The translations under genes and the position numbers were made by a program. DNA of 36,794 bases from Fuerstiella sp. (lineage in GTDB: Bacteria; Planctomycetota; Planctomycetia; Planctomycetales; Planctomycetaceae). Position 1 is the first letter of the stretch; each line of letters starts with the position of its first letter. Shown piece after piece: positions 1 through 8,637 of the stretch. The notes under the pieces are model-generated. The model made no database searches and had not been told where the DNA came from. It saw nothing but the letters and a program-made list of their open reading frames with translations. Location of the stretch: assembly GCA_022843805.1 (NCBI GenBank), contig JALHMY010000097.1:1-36794 (forward strand), given 5' to 3'.

Positions 1-203
1 TACCAGATGACACAGCCGTCTCCGTCCCAGAAAATCGCCTTCAGGCAGTCCCGCCGTCGGTTCATGAACAGGAACAAATGACCGCTGAGCGGATCCTGCT
101 GAAACTCCTGCTGAACAATGCCCAAAAGACCGTCGAAACTCTTTCGCATGTCGACCGGCGTGATGCAAAGAAACATCTTCGTGCGGGATGGCAGACTCAG
201 CAT
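1..203 (-). CDS. tnpB: IS66 family accessory protein TnpB (Orf2), 3' part cut by the window edge
   Basis: The translation from ATG 203 contains the IS66 Orf2 signatures PVDMRKSFDGL near residues 14-24 and DPLSGHLFLFMNRR around 34-47, then a FWDGDG motif just before the edge. In IS66 elements this small protein is needed for transposition together with orf1 and TnpC; its biochemical role is unclear. About 67 residues are visible of a usual length near 115. The ATG lies in a frame different from that of orf1 (start 504), and that orf1 frame stays open right through this gene, so the normal short orf1/orf2 overlap is not seen. Confidence 0.85.
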   Translation of the reverse strand, partial: MLSLPSRTKMFLCITPVDMRKSFDGLLGIVQQEFQQDPLSGHLFLFMNRRRDCLKAIFWDGDGCVIW

Positions 204-204
204 G

Positions 205-504
205 AGGATGTCTCCGATCGCTGAAGGGAGATGTCTGACTTCGGGATTCCCGTGAATCGACAGACCTTGCCTTCCGATCCGGACTCGACGCGCGAAGAGT
301 GATCGGGACAAAGGAAGGAGAAGCTGCCAGCGACGCACCTTCACCCCGGCCAATTCGCTGTCGAACACTTCCCTCGATCAGCTTCTTCCAGCGATAGAAC
401 AAGGCCACCGAGACCCCTTCAACGTCGCAACATTCCACCACGGTCATCCCGGACTGCTGCTGCCAGGCAATCCGTTCACGCCAGATACGCTCCCGCTCGT
501 CCAT
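205..504 (-). CDS. tnpA: IS66 family Orf1 (TnpA-like helix-turn-helix protein)
   Basis: ATG 504 opens a frame reading MDERERIWRERIAWQQQSG, then a helix-turn-helix-like stretch (VVECCDVEGVSVALFYRWKKL), typical of the IS66 first ORF, which is thought to bind the element ends. The end is uncertain. The frame has no stop before base 1 and runs through tnpB. The expected orf1 C-terminal sequence, with residues like RQGLSIHGNPEVRHLPSAIG, appears instead in the tnpB frame just before the tnpB ATG. That suggests a frameshift in the second half of orf1, so I place the end at the tnpB start for convenience. The protein may be non-functional in this copy. Confidence 0.6.
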
Positions 505-593
505 ACCACACCTCACCAGGAAAAGACTCGGAATTCGAAAACGCCGAGCCTCAGACTAAAAACCAGGCAAGAATGGGTTCCCCGGACGCTTAC

Positions 594-601
594 GATGATG
601 C
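594..601. repeat. Probable 8-bp target-site duplication (one copy) of the IS66 element
   Basis: GATGATGC directly abuts the GTAAGCG terminus of the IS66 element. IS66 elements generate 8-bp duplications. The partner copy would be left of the window, so this is an inference from position only. Confidence 0.4.
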
Positions 602-851
602 CATTGTTTCTCCACCCTTTTTCGCATTGATCAGAGTTCATTAGCGTTCATCAGCGGTCGAAACTCATGTCTTCTCCCCGTTCTCTGTTTGGCTGACGCT
701 TAGGGCCGGCCACGGAGATCCCTCGCTGTTTCGTTTGCGTGGTCCCCGGTCTCGCACTTCGTTTCGCGCAGAACCGTATTTCAAAGGTCGTTGCACTCAA
801 ATTCAGTTGAAGCCGGGCCCGGATTGCCCGGGAAGATCCCGGAGTTACGAG
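602..851. other. Intergenic DNA between the IS66 end and the orphan gene
   Basis: No convincing gene is seen. A small open frame on the plus strand (735-968) has no recognisable features and overlaps the end of the minus-strand gene. A short palindrome-like GCCCGG...CCGGGC region lies near 815-835 but has no T-tract. I see no clear promoter or RNA. Confidence 0.4.
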
Positions 852-2384
852 CTATCCCTTAAATCCGGTTCGCTTCTTCACTGTCGCCATTGCTGTCTTC
901 TCTCTTCGTTCCCACTCTTTCATAAATTCAGTCTTCCATCCTGGAACACTGAGAGCTGCGTTTGTTAAAACGGGTGATTTAAAATGACTGGCAAGTTCTT
1001 CCGTTGTGCCTTCAAATTTTTCAATCCGTGAATTTTCTTCTCCGTTTAGTACTTGTGAAAGACCATGGTATACTGCAGGAGCTATATAACTTCCTAAATT
1101 GGTATGGCTAAAAGTATCCAGGAAATTGGGACTTATTTTATTTGTAGTTGACATATAATCACCTTTCACGGATGCAGGCAAGGAAAATAGCCTTGTTCCG
1201 TGTGTGTCTGACGGCGTAGTTCTGACTTCAAAAGTTTCCAATTCCTCAATCGGCATTAACATCCACGAATTTTTCCTGAATGATAAACATACTTTACTTT
1301 GCTTTGGCTCCTGTTTATTAATTAGAATGGCAACAATTGGTAACTGTTTCTCAATACCTAAAACTCTGGCTGCCCGCCTAAGCGAACCAAGTTCAGTAGT
1401 CGCGGAAGGAGCTCTCAAGCAAAAAATAAGTCTATTCTCTGGACTACTCACGTCTATACCAGAAAAATCCCTAAATGAATAACGGTCATGTTGCTTTAAG
1501 ACTTTTGAATCGATTTTATTGGACTTATAAGCTTCAAAGAGAGTTGCTGGCATATGGAGTTTGTCAAAGAGTGACTCCGTTTGCTCGATTATATGCTCAA
1601 ACATATTGCGATCATTAGATATTCTTAAACATCCTTTAACGTACTCCAGTAAGTGGAGATAAACAGCTCGATAGTGACCTACTCCATCCTCCAGTCGATA
1701 ACTTAGAACAACATCAAGATTACTCATGGTTTCGCTAATGTATCGCTGGTCATTCTGCAAGTTCTTTATGTTAAAAATTCGCATGATTCGATCAAAAGAT
1801 TGCAGTAATTTAATATATTGAATGTACATGGACTCCATGTAGTTTTCACTAAAGGCAATGTCGTCAATTTGCGTAAAGGAAGAAGCGCTTTGCCTTGATA
1901 TTGGGCTTAAATCGCCAAAAGAAATAGTGTGGTGAAGGGCATAGGAAACTGTGAGTTGTAAGTTATTAATATGTTTATAGCCTTGGCCATATAGGCCTGT
2001 AGTGTTAAATTCTGAATCGAATGATTTTTTATTACCCAGATCATAATAAAAATATGCTCCAGGCCCATTGAATCTAAAAAATACCGAGCCATTCGGGTCG
2101 ATCTCAATTGGTTCGTTCAGGTTCAGACCATACGCAAACTGGGAGTATTTGAGGAACTGGTATAACTGATTATCCAGTCCTTTCGAGTGTCGGGTCAGCT
2201 TAAGGGTATTCGAACCATTTTCGATGCTGACTTCCGACAAGTATGCCTGCAATGACGTGATTGACGTTTCGTTTGCTGAGTCCGCGATGGCTCGTCCAGC
2301 GTTGATCAGGCTTGTCGATGCAACTGCTGCCAAAGCCTGTGACAGAAATGCTCTGCGGCGTGAAAGTGCGGTACGTTGAACCAT
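852..2384 (-). CDS. Hypothetical AT-rich exported protein with twin-arginine-like leader
   Basis: A 510-residue protein that I cannot assign to a family. The N-terminus (SRRRAFL near residues 8-14, then an Ala-rich stretch to about residue 35) fits a Tat-type signal peptide, so export in folded form is plausible. The body is rich in Ser, Asn, Tyr and Ile, with no TM helix after the leader and no motif I recognise. The gene is visibly richer in A/T than its neighbours, with many AAA/AAT/ATA codons, and it lies beside an IS66 element, which together suggest recent acquisition. Start ATG 2384 gives the complete leader. The upstream 285 bases (2385-2669) hold no other gene that I can support. Confidence 0.7.
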   Translation of the reverse strand: MVQRTALSRRRAFLSQALAAVASTSLINAGRAIADSANETSITSLQAYLSEVSIENGSNTLKLTRHSKGLDNQLYQFLKYSQFAYGLNLNEPIEIDPNGSVFFRFNGPGAYFYYDLGNKKSFDSEFNTTGLYGQGYKHINNLQLTVSYALHHTISFGDLSPISRQSASSFTQIDDIAFSENYMESMYIQYIKLLQSFDRIMRIFNIKNLQNDQRYISETMSNLDVVLSYRLEDGVGHYRAVYLHLLEYVKGCLRISNDRNMFEHIIEQTESLFDKLHMPATLFEAYKSNKIDSKVLKQHDRYSFRDFSGIDVSSPENRLIFCLRAPSATTELGSLRRAARVLGIEKQLPIVAILINKQEPKQSKVCLSFRKNSWMLMPIEELETFEVRTTPSDTHGTRLFSLPASVKGDYMSTTNKISPNFLDTFSHTNLGSYIAPAVYHGLSQVLNGEENSRIEKFEGTTEELASHFKSPVLTNAALSVPGWKTEFMKEWERREKTAMATVKKRTGFKG

Positions 2385-2669
2385 GGATATGTTTCCCTGA
2401 TGTTGAACGTCAGAATGGTGCCATGTCAGGCGGCGCTATCCCGTGGGTGCAGCAGGTGCGGGGTTGGCGCGTTCGGGCAAAGTGTCGGTCAGAAATTATC
2501 GGAAGTGGCCGGGATTCCCTGAATCGCCCCCAGAGAAAGCTTGGCACAAGCCCGTTTCGGGGTGTGACTCAGGGATGAGTACACAGCATTGGCGGCGGAG
2601 AGCATTCGGGTTCAGTGTATCAATGCCTTTATTGGGTTCACGTGTGCTCTGATCTGCAAATGATTAATC

Positions 2670-3350
2670 TCAACGGGCGTTTGCTGCGGTTCCGGCGAGA
2701 AGAGTCCTGCGACTTAGGAATCGCTGTCGCAATGAACAGACTACAACTGCCACCAGGAGAATCGGAGTCGCCACAGGCTCGGGGACCGCGATTGGCGATG
2801 ACAACAGCTCCAGTTCCACATCGTCAATAATGGCGCCGGACCCATGATTATTATGATTCCGAAAAGTAATCCTTCCGGTCTTCTGCTCAGTCAGGATGAA
2901 TGTTCGTGAGATCAGCACCATCGGCGTGATCCCGGGTACAGGCAGGCTTTCCTGAAACCAGTCACCCAAAGTAAAGGTGATGCCATTTCCCAGGAATCCT
3001 ACACCTCCAGGGTTATTGCCCAGCAGGAATCGCAGCCCATAGGTTCCAGGTTCAAGTGTGAGAGCGTTCTTCGTTGAAATCTGTCCCCGCCCGGAACCGG
3101 CCAGATCGACATACAGACCATGGCCCGGATAGAAATCTGCCACTCCATTCCCAATGAGGTCGACATCCCCGATCGTCACGTCCCATTTGGCGAAGTTTGT
3201 ATATCGACCGCGGGCAACTCCGCCATTCTCCGTGTCAAAGTTGTCGCTGAAGAGAATCACTCCTGCACCTGCACCTGGAAGCAGCAACATTGTGTACAGG
3301 ATTACCGTTAGCGTCATTGCCAGCATTTTCATAATTCTGATGCCCTTCAA
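2670..3350 (-). CDS. PEP-CTERM sorting domain protein
   Basis: A 226-residue protein with an N-terminal signal peptide (hydrophobic segment about residues 9-30, ending GAGAG) and a C-terminal tripartite tail: VPEP near residue 190, a hydrophobic helix (PILLVAVVVCSL), then basic RQRFLSRR. This is the PEP-CTERM signal recognised by exosortase in Gram-negative bacteria, with cleavage near PEP and export of the mature part to the surface or matrix. The central region looks beta-rich with many Gly and Asn residues (FSDNFDTENG near the start), similar to carbohydrate-binding or lectin-like domains of other PEP-CTERM proteins; that is inferred from composition. About 16 residues follow the basic patch, slightly more than usual. 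M1 and M7 are both possible starts. No exosortase gene is in the window. Confidence 0.8.
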   Translation of the reverse strand: MKGIRIMKMLAMTLTVILYTMLLLPGAGAGVILFSDNFDTENGGVARGRYTNFAKWDVTIGDVDLIGNGVADFYPGHGLYVDLAGSGRGQISTKNALTLEPGTYGLRFLLGNNPGGVGFLGNGITFTLGDWFQESLPVPGITPMVLISRTFILTEQKTGRITFRNHNNHGSGAIIDDVELELLSSPIAVPEPVATPILLVAVVVCSLRQRFLSRRTLLAGTAANAR

Positions 3351-3834
3351 ATTGAATGAGTGATGGAGACGTCGAATTCCAAAGATAACCAGGTCGCCAG
3401 TTCCGAAACGTCACTTCAAAGGCGACCTTATATCTGTCCCGTATGCCACAACGGAAGTGCCGTTCACGACATCCTGAAGTCTCATGGTGCATACTGAACC
3501 GGGGCTTTCTAGGGTAAGGTACGTAGGGCTCGCAATGGTGGGCTCTGAAAAATGCCGGTTGAGTGCCGGTCATTACCCGGACGTAACCAGGCGGATGCGG
3601 TCGTCAACCTGAAACCTCAGATACACCACATGCAAACTTTTGAATGGTTGACGGTGCTTGTGTCCAGCAGCGATCAGTTCCCGACAGGCACTTTGGTATG
3701 GATGCGTGATACGCGGACACGTATCCGACCGGCACGCAACCGGCATTTTGCTTTTGGGTCACTGTTTGGGCTGTGATTTTCTTTGTAGAACCAGCGTCGT
3801 AAGAATATTCAAACGTGCCCCATGATTCTTTCCG
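3351..3834. other. Intergenic region between divergent PEP-CTERM and FHA-kinase genes
   Basis: 484 bases separate the two divergent start codons, so promoters for both genes must lie here. I see no strong sigma-70 box pair, hairpin with T-tract or RNA gene. Small open frames in it (for example 3552-3776) have no features supporting coding. Confidence 0.4.
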
Positions 3835-5388
3835 ATGAACTCAGTATCACCGCATTACGACAGAATCTGCGACGCCTTTGAGAGAGCAATGAAGGGTGGT
3901 GGAACGCCCGAGATTAGTGATTACCTTGTCGAAGTTGAAGAACATTCGCGACCTTTGCTGGTTCGTCTTCTTCTTGAGATAGAACTCGAGACTCGGAATC
4001 GCAGGGGCGAAAAAGTCACGTTGTCAGAGACTTGCAGGCGATTTCCGGAGTACGCCGCGAGTGTCACTCAGGCTTTTGCGGTTGTTGCCCGCCGACTATC
4101 GAATTTCAGCAAAGCGTCTTCGGTGCAACCATCAATCGTCTCAGATCAGCGACTACTGCTGCGGGTCGTTTCCGGACCTCTTGCCGGCCAGCAGTTTCAG
4201 TTTACGCGTCACAGTACGCTAATGGCGGGCCGTGCACGAAATGCTCAGCTAAGGCTGTCCGATGATCCGCGGATCTCTCGGTTTCACTGCCGGTTTGAAA
4301 TGCGTCCACCGGAATGCATGCTGGTCGATCTCGGCAGCAGAAATGGCACTTTCGTAAACGGCAGGAAGATTGAAGCGGTCATTCTGTCGGAAGGAGATCG
4401 AATTCAGATTGGTGAGACCTGTCTGGTGTACGACACGGAAGTGCCTGAGGCCGCAGAGCCGCCGACGCCCGCCGTCGTCTGCCCGCATCGAATGAATACG
4501 GTGCTGGTTGAAGGCCTTCAGCATGAGATTGATTCCCCACACGTTCCAGGCTACGTGCTGGAACGAGAACTTGGGCATGGCAGCATGGGAGCTGTCTACG
4601 TGGCGCGAAGAGCATCCGACGGAACTCTGTTTGCGATCAAGGTCCTGCACCCCTCTGTGACATCGAATCCTCGTAACATTCAGCGATTCGTAAGGGAAGC
4701 CTCGGTGATCATGCGGCTTAAGCACAAACGGATCGTAGAATGCTTTGAATTCGGTCTCGGAGTTGATCTGCCGTTTCTGGTTATGGAATATATTGAACAG
4801 GTGTCGCTGAGCGACCTGCTTGAGGCGATGGCACTGAAAAGTCGAATTCGTTGCGTTGCAGGTATCATGGTGCGCGTGCTGGAAGGTCTGCACTACGCTC
4901 ACTTAAAAAAGATTGTTCATCGAGACCTGAAACCGTCGAATCTGCTCGTTTTTCAATCGGGACGCAAGCTGAGTGTCAAGCTGGCCGACTTTGGACTGGC
5001 GAAGGATTTCATGAATGCCGGTTTCAGTGGCTTCAGCACCAGCAATGAGATTTGTGGGACTATCGCCTACATGCCGCCTGAACAGATTGTCGACTGCCGA
5101 CGCGCGAGGCCGGCCTGCGACATTTATGCGGCAGGAGTTTGTTTGTACTACCTGTTGTCGGGACGTTTACCTCATGAAGGTATAAGTGTTTCCGCACAGA
5201 TTTCGATGATCCTTAATCGCAGGCCCACGCCGCTTCAGCAATATGTTGATGGGCTTCCCGAGGGCCTTCTTGCAGTCGTGGAACGGGCGCTTCAGAAGAA
5301 TCCCGCAAACCGATTCCCGGACGCCGCTGGTATGCTGGAGGCCCTGATGCCGTTCGCTCGGAGAGCAGAATGGGAGGCCGAGATATGA
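3835..5388 (+). CDS. FHA domain-containing Ser/Thr protein kinase
   Basis: A 517-residue cytosolic signalling kinase. Residues 1-90 resemble the helical N-terminus common in planctomycete kinases. Residues about 105-200 form an FHA phosphothreonine-binding domain (GR at 132-133, SRFHC at 148-152, LGSRNGTFVNG at 166-176). Residues about 238-500 are a Hanks-type kinase: glycine loop GHGSMG 247-252, ATP lysine K269 in AIKVL, HRDLKPSN 362-369, DFGLA 385-389, and PPEQ instead of APE. All catalytic residues are present. There is no TM helix, unlike the next kinase. The FHA-kinase order suggests binding to phosphorylated partners or to its own phosphosites. Start ATG 3835 is the first in frame; no strong ribosome-binding site is visible. 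Confidence 0.92.
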   Translation: MNSVSPHYDRICDAFERAMKGGGTPEISDYLVEVEEHSRPLLVRLLLEIELETRNRRGEKVTLSETCRRFPEYAASVTQAFAVVARRLSNFSKASSVQPSIVSDQRLLLRVVSGPLAGQQFQFTRHSTLMAGRARNAQLRLSDDPRISRFHCRFEMRPPECMLVDLGSRNGTFVNGRKIEAVILSEGDRIQIGETCLVYDTEVPEAAEPPTPAVVCPHRMNTVLVEGLQHEIDSPHVPGYVLERELGHGSMGAVYVARRASDGTLFAIKVLHPSVTSNPRNIQRFVREASVIMRLKHKRIVECFEFGLGVDLPFLVMEYIEQVSLSDLLEAMALKSRIRCVAGIMVRVLEGLHYAHLKKIVHRDLKPSNLLVFQSGRKLSVKLADFGLAKDFMNAGFSGFSTSNEICGTIAYMPPEQIVDCRRARPACDIYAAGVCLYYLLSGRLPHEGISVSAQISMILNRRPTPLQQYVDGLPEGLLAVVERALQKNPANRFPDAAGMLEALMPFARRAEWEAEI

Positions 5389-5401
5389 CGGCACGAGCGT
5401 T

Positions 5402-5452
5402 TAACAAGAGCGTCTAACAAGAGCGTCTAACAAGAGCGTCTAACACGAGCGG
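5402..5452. repeat. 13-bp tandem repeat (TAACAAGAGCGTC), about 3.8 copies
   Basis: Copies start at 5402, 5415, 5428 and 5441; the last is degenerate (TAACACGAGCGG). Because 13 is not a multiple of 3, the TAA in each copy falls in a different frame, so every plus-strand frame is stopped between the two kinase genes. It sits 13 bases after the stop of the FHA kinase and 14 bases before the next start. Confidence 0.9.
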
Positions 5453-5466
5453 TGCGTTAGGACGGA

Positions 5467-8130
5467 ATGAATCCAATGAATGCCACTATCCGAACAGACT
5501 GTCCGGTCTGCAGAGAGCCACTGTCTCTGGAAACGCGCCTCGCAGGGCAAACGGTGCGCTGTCCAAACTGTAGTGAAGTTTTTCATGCCGCAGAATATCG
5601 TCGTTTCGCATCGAACGACGATAAACGCCTCTCAGCCGCCCTGCCAGTGAGCAGCGAGGATGAATCAGCGGAAGCACACAGTAAGGAGACCATGGCGGGA
5701 ACCGGGACGTCTGGAACGGTTGCCATGCCGAACCAGACGGGCTTAAGAAGGCTGGGACGTTTTGAGCTTAAGCGACTCCTGGGTCAGGGAGAGTTCGGAA
5801 GAGTTTACCTCGCTTTCGACCCGGAACTGGAACGAGAGGTGGCGCTGAAGGTCCTGACATTTGGGTCAGGCCAGCGTAAACGTGTGCAGCGATTCCTGAC
5901 AGAAGCGAAAGCTGCCGCAAGACTCAGGCATCCGAACATCGTGCCGACGTTTGAAAGTGGTCAGGCGGATGGGAGATACTATATTGCCTCGGAATACATT
6001 GAAGGAGAAACGTTGTCGAAAGAAATGAAACGCCAGCAATTCTCTCCGGCACAAGCTGCGGGAATCGTTTATAAGCTGGCGGATGCCCTGTCCCATTCCC
6101 ACGAGAATGATGTCGTGCATCGCGACGTCAAGCCTCAAAATATCCTGATTGATCAGCGAGGTGAGCCGCATCTGATGGATTTCGGACTGGCGAAGCGAGT
6201 CGATGACGATTCAACAGTGACGACGGATGGCTCGGTGCTTGGGACGCCCGCCTACATGTCGCCCGAACAGGCTCGCGGAGAATTCTCTTTGGTTGGTCCG
6301 GCCAGTGATCAGTACAGCCTTGCCGTTGTGCTGTTTCAGCTCTTGACCGGCTCGACACCATTTCAGGGGCCGCCTCATCTTGTGATTGCCAGCGTGGCCA
6401 GGGGCCGTGTTCCACCGTTGTCGACCGTGCGAAGTGATCTGCCACGGGATTTGACTGCGGTTTGTGATCAGGCGCTTCAGCTCGATCCGGAAAAACGCTA
6501 CTCGACCTGCCGGGAATTTGCCTCGGACCTTCAGAACTGGCTGGAAAGACGGCCTGTCAGGGCACGGCCTCGCTCTCATATTCAGCGACTTCTAAGGCGA
6601 CTTGCCGAGCATAAACTCGTAGTGGGTATTACTGCGATCATGTTTACGCTGGTCTGTCTGCTAATGCTTTCAATCACCCAGGTCTGGCGAGAATCGAAAG
6701 ACAGCCAGCCCGAAGCGATCACTGCTCAAACCGCAGAAGCGACTGACATACCTACCTCAGAAAAAAAATCTCATTTTTCGAATAGTCGGACATCTACGGT
6801 AGTTGATGACGGGTTCACGGCATTGCTGGGCGAATCCGATGAGTGGGAATGGGGGCCTCATGAGCCCATCGCCGAGCTCGAAATTCCTGGAAAACGATTT
6901 CGCACGCCCGCTTTGTCAAGAGATGGCCTGCTGTTGATCGTGGCCGCGGGTTCACGAACTGATCTGCAGGATTTCGATCTCTACTTTAGTCGGCGGCTGA
7001 CAGTGGAAAGTAAATGGCCACCGCTCCAACTCATGCCTGGTCCAGTCAATTCTGACGCCCTCGATTCATCTCCCAGCATTTCAGCCGATGGATTGACGGT
7101 CTACTTTGCCACCGATCGTCTTCGGACTCGCGGTTTCATGAATACTGGAAGTTTGATGTCATGTCGATGGGACGAATCACAGCAACAATGGGCAGGCGTT
7201 GAAACGATTTCAATTTCAGAGCACAAGTATCACTCGGATCAGCCGCTGATTTCACCAGATGATAGCGAATGCCTTTTTTCCAATAACTTCCCTGATGGCA
7301 AGTGGACAGTCTGGCAGGCCGGGAGACCGGACAATCGCTCGCCTTTTGGGGGGCTGATTTCCCTCCGTTCGACGCAAGATGCATTGAGGAATCTGGATGT
7401 GAGAGATGCGGTGTGTTTTGCAGACAATGGCCTCGGAGTTGTGCTATTGCTTCACGAAACGCCGTATAGATTCCTTGGATGCACGCGACGCATACATGGT
7501 GCTCAGTGGGACTCACCGCGACTAATCGCCGCAATTCCTGACGACTGCTATGACTTCACCTACTCGCCTGAATCGAAAACGATCATTTTAGACGCAGGTT
7601 ATCAGGGAACGCCTGTACTAAGACAAATGCGACTGCAGAAACGAAAATCAGAGATGTCTTTGGAAGAAGATTCGGCAGGCGGTCTCTTTTCCATTTCGGG
7701 GAATCGTCGTTATGTAAAGAGTAAAGTGCAGCAATTTATTCGAGAAACCGGAATTCTGCCGTCCATGGCTCAAGATCATAAATCAGTTGCCCGTCTGCAC
7801 GTTAACCTGGCCGGGCTGCAGTTTGGCGAACAGGAACTAATATCTGTGGAAGCACTCACAGGTCGATCGCCCGTTTTTCCAGATCGTACACTACTGGTTG
7901 ACGATGAGGCAGAACATGCTGGTGTTGTTTTTGTAATCGTTCGATCCGAAAAGTATCGTATTCCCGACACGAAGACTCTCATCGAACTCGGGTTCTACCG
8001 GGAGCAAGTCTGTAAAGTCTCCAGTGAACGACTCGATGCTATTCCAGAGAAACAACAAGTTAGTTCAGCCTCGGCTTTTCAGGCCATCCTCAGAGGAGAA
8101 AAACCGTCTGCATCTTCAGACGTCAAATAA
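5467..8130 (+). CDS. Membrane-anchored Ser/Thr kinase with N-terminal zinc ribbon and C-terminal propeller-like sensor
   Basis: An 887-residue protein. C12/C15 and C32/C35 form a zinc ribbon of the MJ0042 type found in planctomycete and myxobacterial proteins. Residues about 98-365 are a Hanks kinase: GQGEFG 106-111, K128 in ALKVL, HRDVKPQN 218-225, DFGLA 238-242, SPEQ 265-268. A single TM helix spans about 384-404, so the kinase is cytoplasmic and the C-terminal 480 residues are periplasmic. The C-terminal part contains PD40/TolB-like blade sequences (SPSISADGLTVYFATDRL, LISPDDSECLFS), suggesting a beta-propeller that senses a ligand or cell-envelope state. It lies 78 bases downstream of the FHA kinase, so co-transcription is possible. 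Confidence 0.9.
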   Translation: MNPMNATIRTDCPVCREPLSLETRLAGQTVRCPNCSEVFHAAEYRRFASNDDKRLSAALPVSSEDESAEAHSKETMAGTGTSGTVAMPNQTGLRRLGRFELKRLLGQGEFGRVYLAFDPELEREVALKVLTFGSGQRKRVQRFLTEAKAAARLRHPNIVPTFESGQADGRYYIASEYIEGETLSKEMKRQQFSPAQAAGIVYKLADALSHSHENDVVHRDVKPQNILIDQRGEPHLMDFGLAKRVDDDSTVTTDGSVLGTPAYMSPEQARGEFSLVGPASDQYSLAVVLFQLLTGSTPFQGPPHLVIASVARGRVPPLSTVRSDLPRDLTAVCDQALQLDPEKRYSTCREFASDLQNWLERRPVRARPRSHIQRLLRRLAEHKLVVGITAIMFTLVCLLMLSITQVWRESKDSQPEAITAQTAEATDIPTSEKKSHFSNSRTSTVVDDGFTALLGESDEWEWGPHEPIAELEIPGKRFRTPALSRDGLLLIVAAGSRTDLQDFDLYFSRRLTVESKWPPLQLMPGPVNSDALDSSPSISADGLTVYFATDRLRTRGFMNTGSLMSCRWDESQQQWAGVETISISEHKYHSDQPLISPDDSECLFSNNFPDGKWTVWQAGRPDNRSPFGGLISLRSTQDALRNLDVRDAVCFADNGLGVVLLLHETPYRFLGCTRRIHGAQWDSPRLIAAIPDDCYDFTYSPESKTIILDAGYQGTPVLRQMRLQKRKSEMSLEEDSAGGLFSISGNRRYVKSKVQQFIRETGILPSMAQDHKSVARLHVNLAGLQFGEQELISVEALTGRSPVFPDRTLLVDDEAEHAGVVFVIVRSEKYRIPDTKTLIELGFYREQVCKVSSERLDAIPEKQQVSSASAFQAILRGEKPSASSDVK

Positions 8131-8133
8131 CGT

Positions 8134-8601
8134 GTGCAGATCGGTTCAGCACATCCCTCGATTCAAGTTACCGACAACCTGAATACGAATTCACCGGTAA
8201 CCTTCAAATCTTATACCGCGCAGAACGTGCCTGGCCAATTCCGGGGCCGTTGGTGTTCGCTGTGTTTGACGCGGATAGAAGCCGTCTTGCTCAATTCGAG
8301 CAATCAGGAATCATGCGGGGCAGGAGTCACACGGTCAGGCCGATCGTTGCCGGAAGCAAATCACTCCTTCAGACTCTCAGCGACCTTTTCCACTGACCAG
8401 CAAGGGTTGAGAATCTCGGCTCTGACAATTCCGTCCGGGCAAATCCCTGAGAACGATCCTGAAGAAACTCGACATACGGCGATTGTCCGAGACAAACGCC
8501 TTTTCTTTGAAGGCTCGAAGACGCTGGGCATCGGCTTTCACCAGAGGGACACCCTTGTCATCCTCCGTCGGCTGACATCCGCCGTCGACACTGGGATCTA
8601 G
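8134..8601 (+). CDS. Hypothetical protein, doubtful
   Basis: An open frame of 155 codons beginning with GTG three bases after the kinase stop. Its codon pattern in the second half is compatible with coding (many purine-first codons), but I recognise no domain, signal peptide or TM helix. It could be a small protein co-translated with the kinase, a broken C-terminal extension of it, or non-coding. No clear ribosome-binding site separates it from the kinase. Confidence 0.3.
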   Translation: MQIGSAHPSIQVTDNLNTNSPVTFKSYTAQNVPGQFRGRWCSLCLTRIEAVLLNSSNQESCGAGVTRSGRSLPEANHSFRLSATFSTDQQGLRISALTIPSGQIPENDPEETRHTAIVRDKRLFFEGSKTLGIGFHQRDTLVILRRLTSAVDTGI

Positions 8602-8637
8602 CCCTCCTCAGACTTGCCCGGTTCGTCTCCGGACGTC

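Larger units (their letters stand above)
1..593 (-). mobile_element. IS66-family insertion sequence, partial (left end; rest lies beyond window start)
   Basis: Read on the minus strand, the segment begins at 593 with GTAAGCGTCCGGGGAACCCA. The leading GTAAGCG is typical of IS66-family terminal inverted repeats. It is followed by orf1 (start 504) and TnpB (start 203), the usual gene order of this family. TnpC, the DDE transposase, should lie beyond base 1. The 8 bases just outside the end (594-601) would be one copy of the 8-bp target duplication that IS66 elements make. The second terminus is not in the window, so completeness cannot be judged. Confidence 0.8.
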
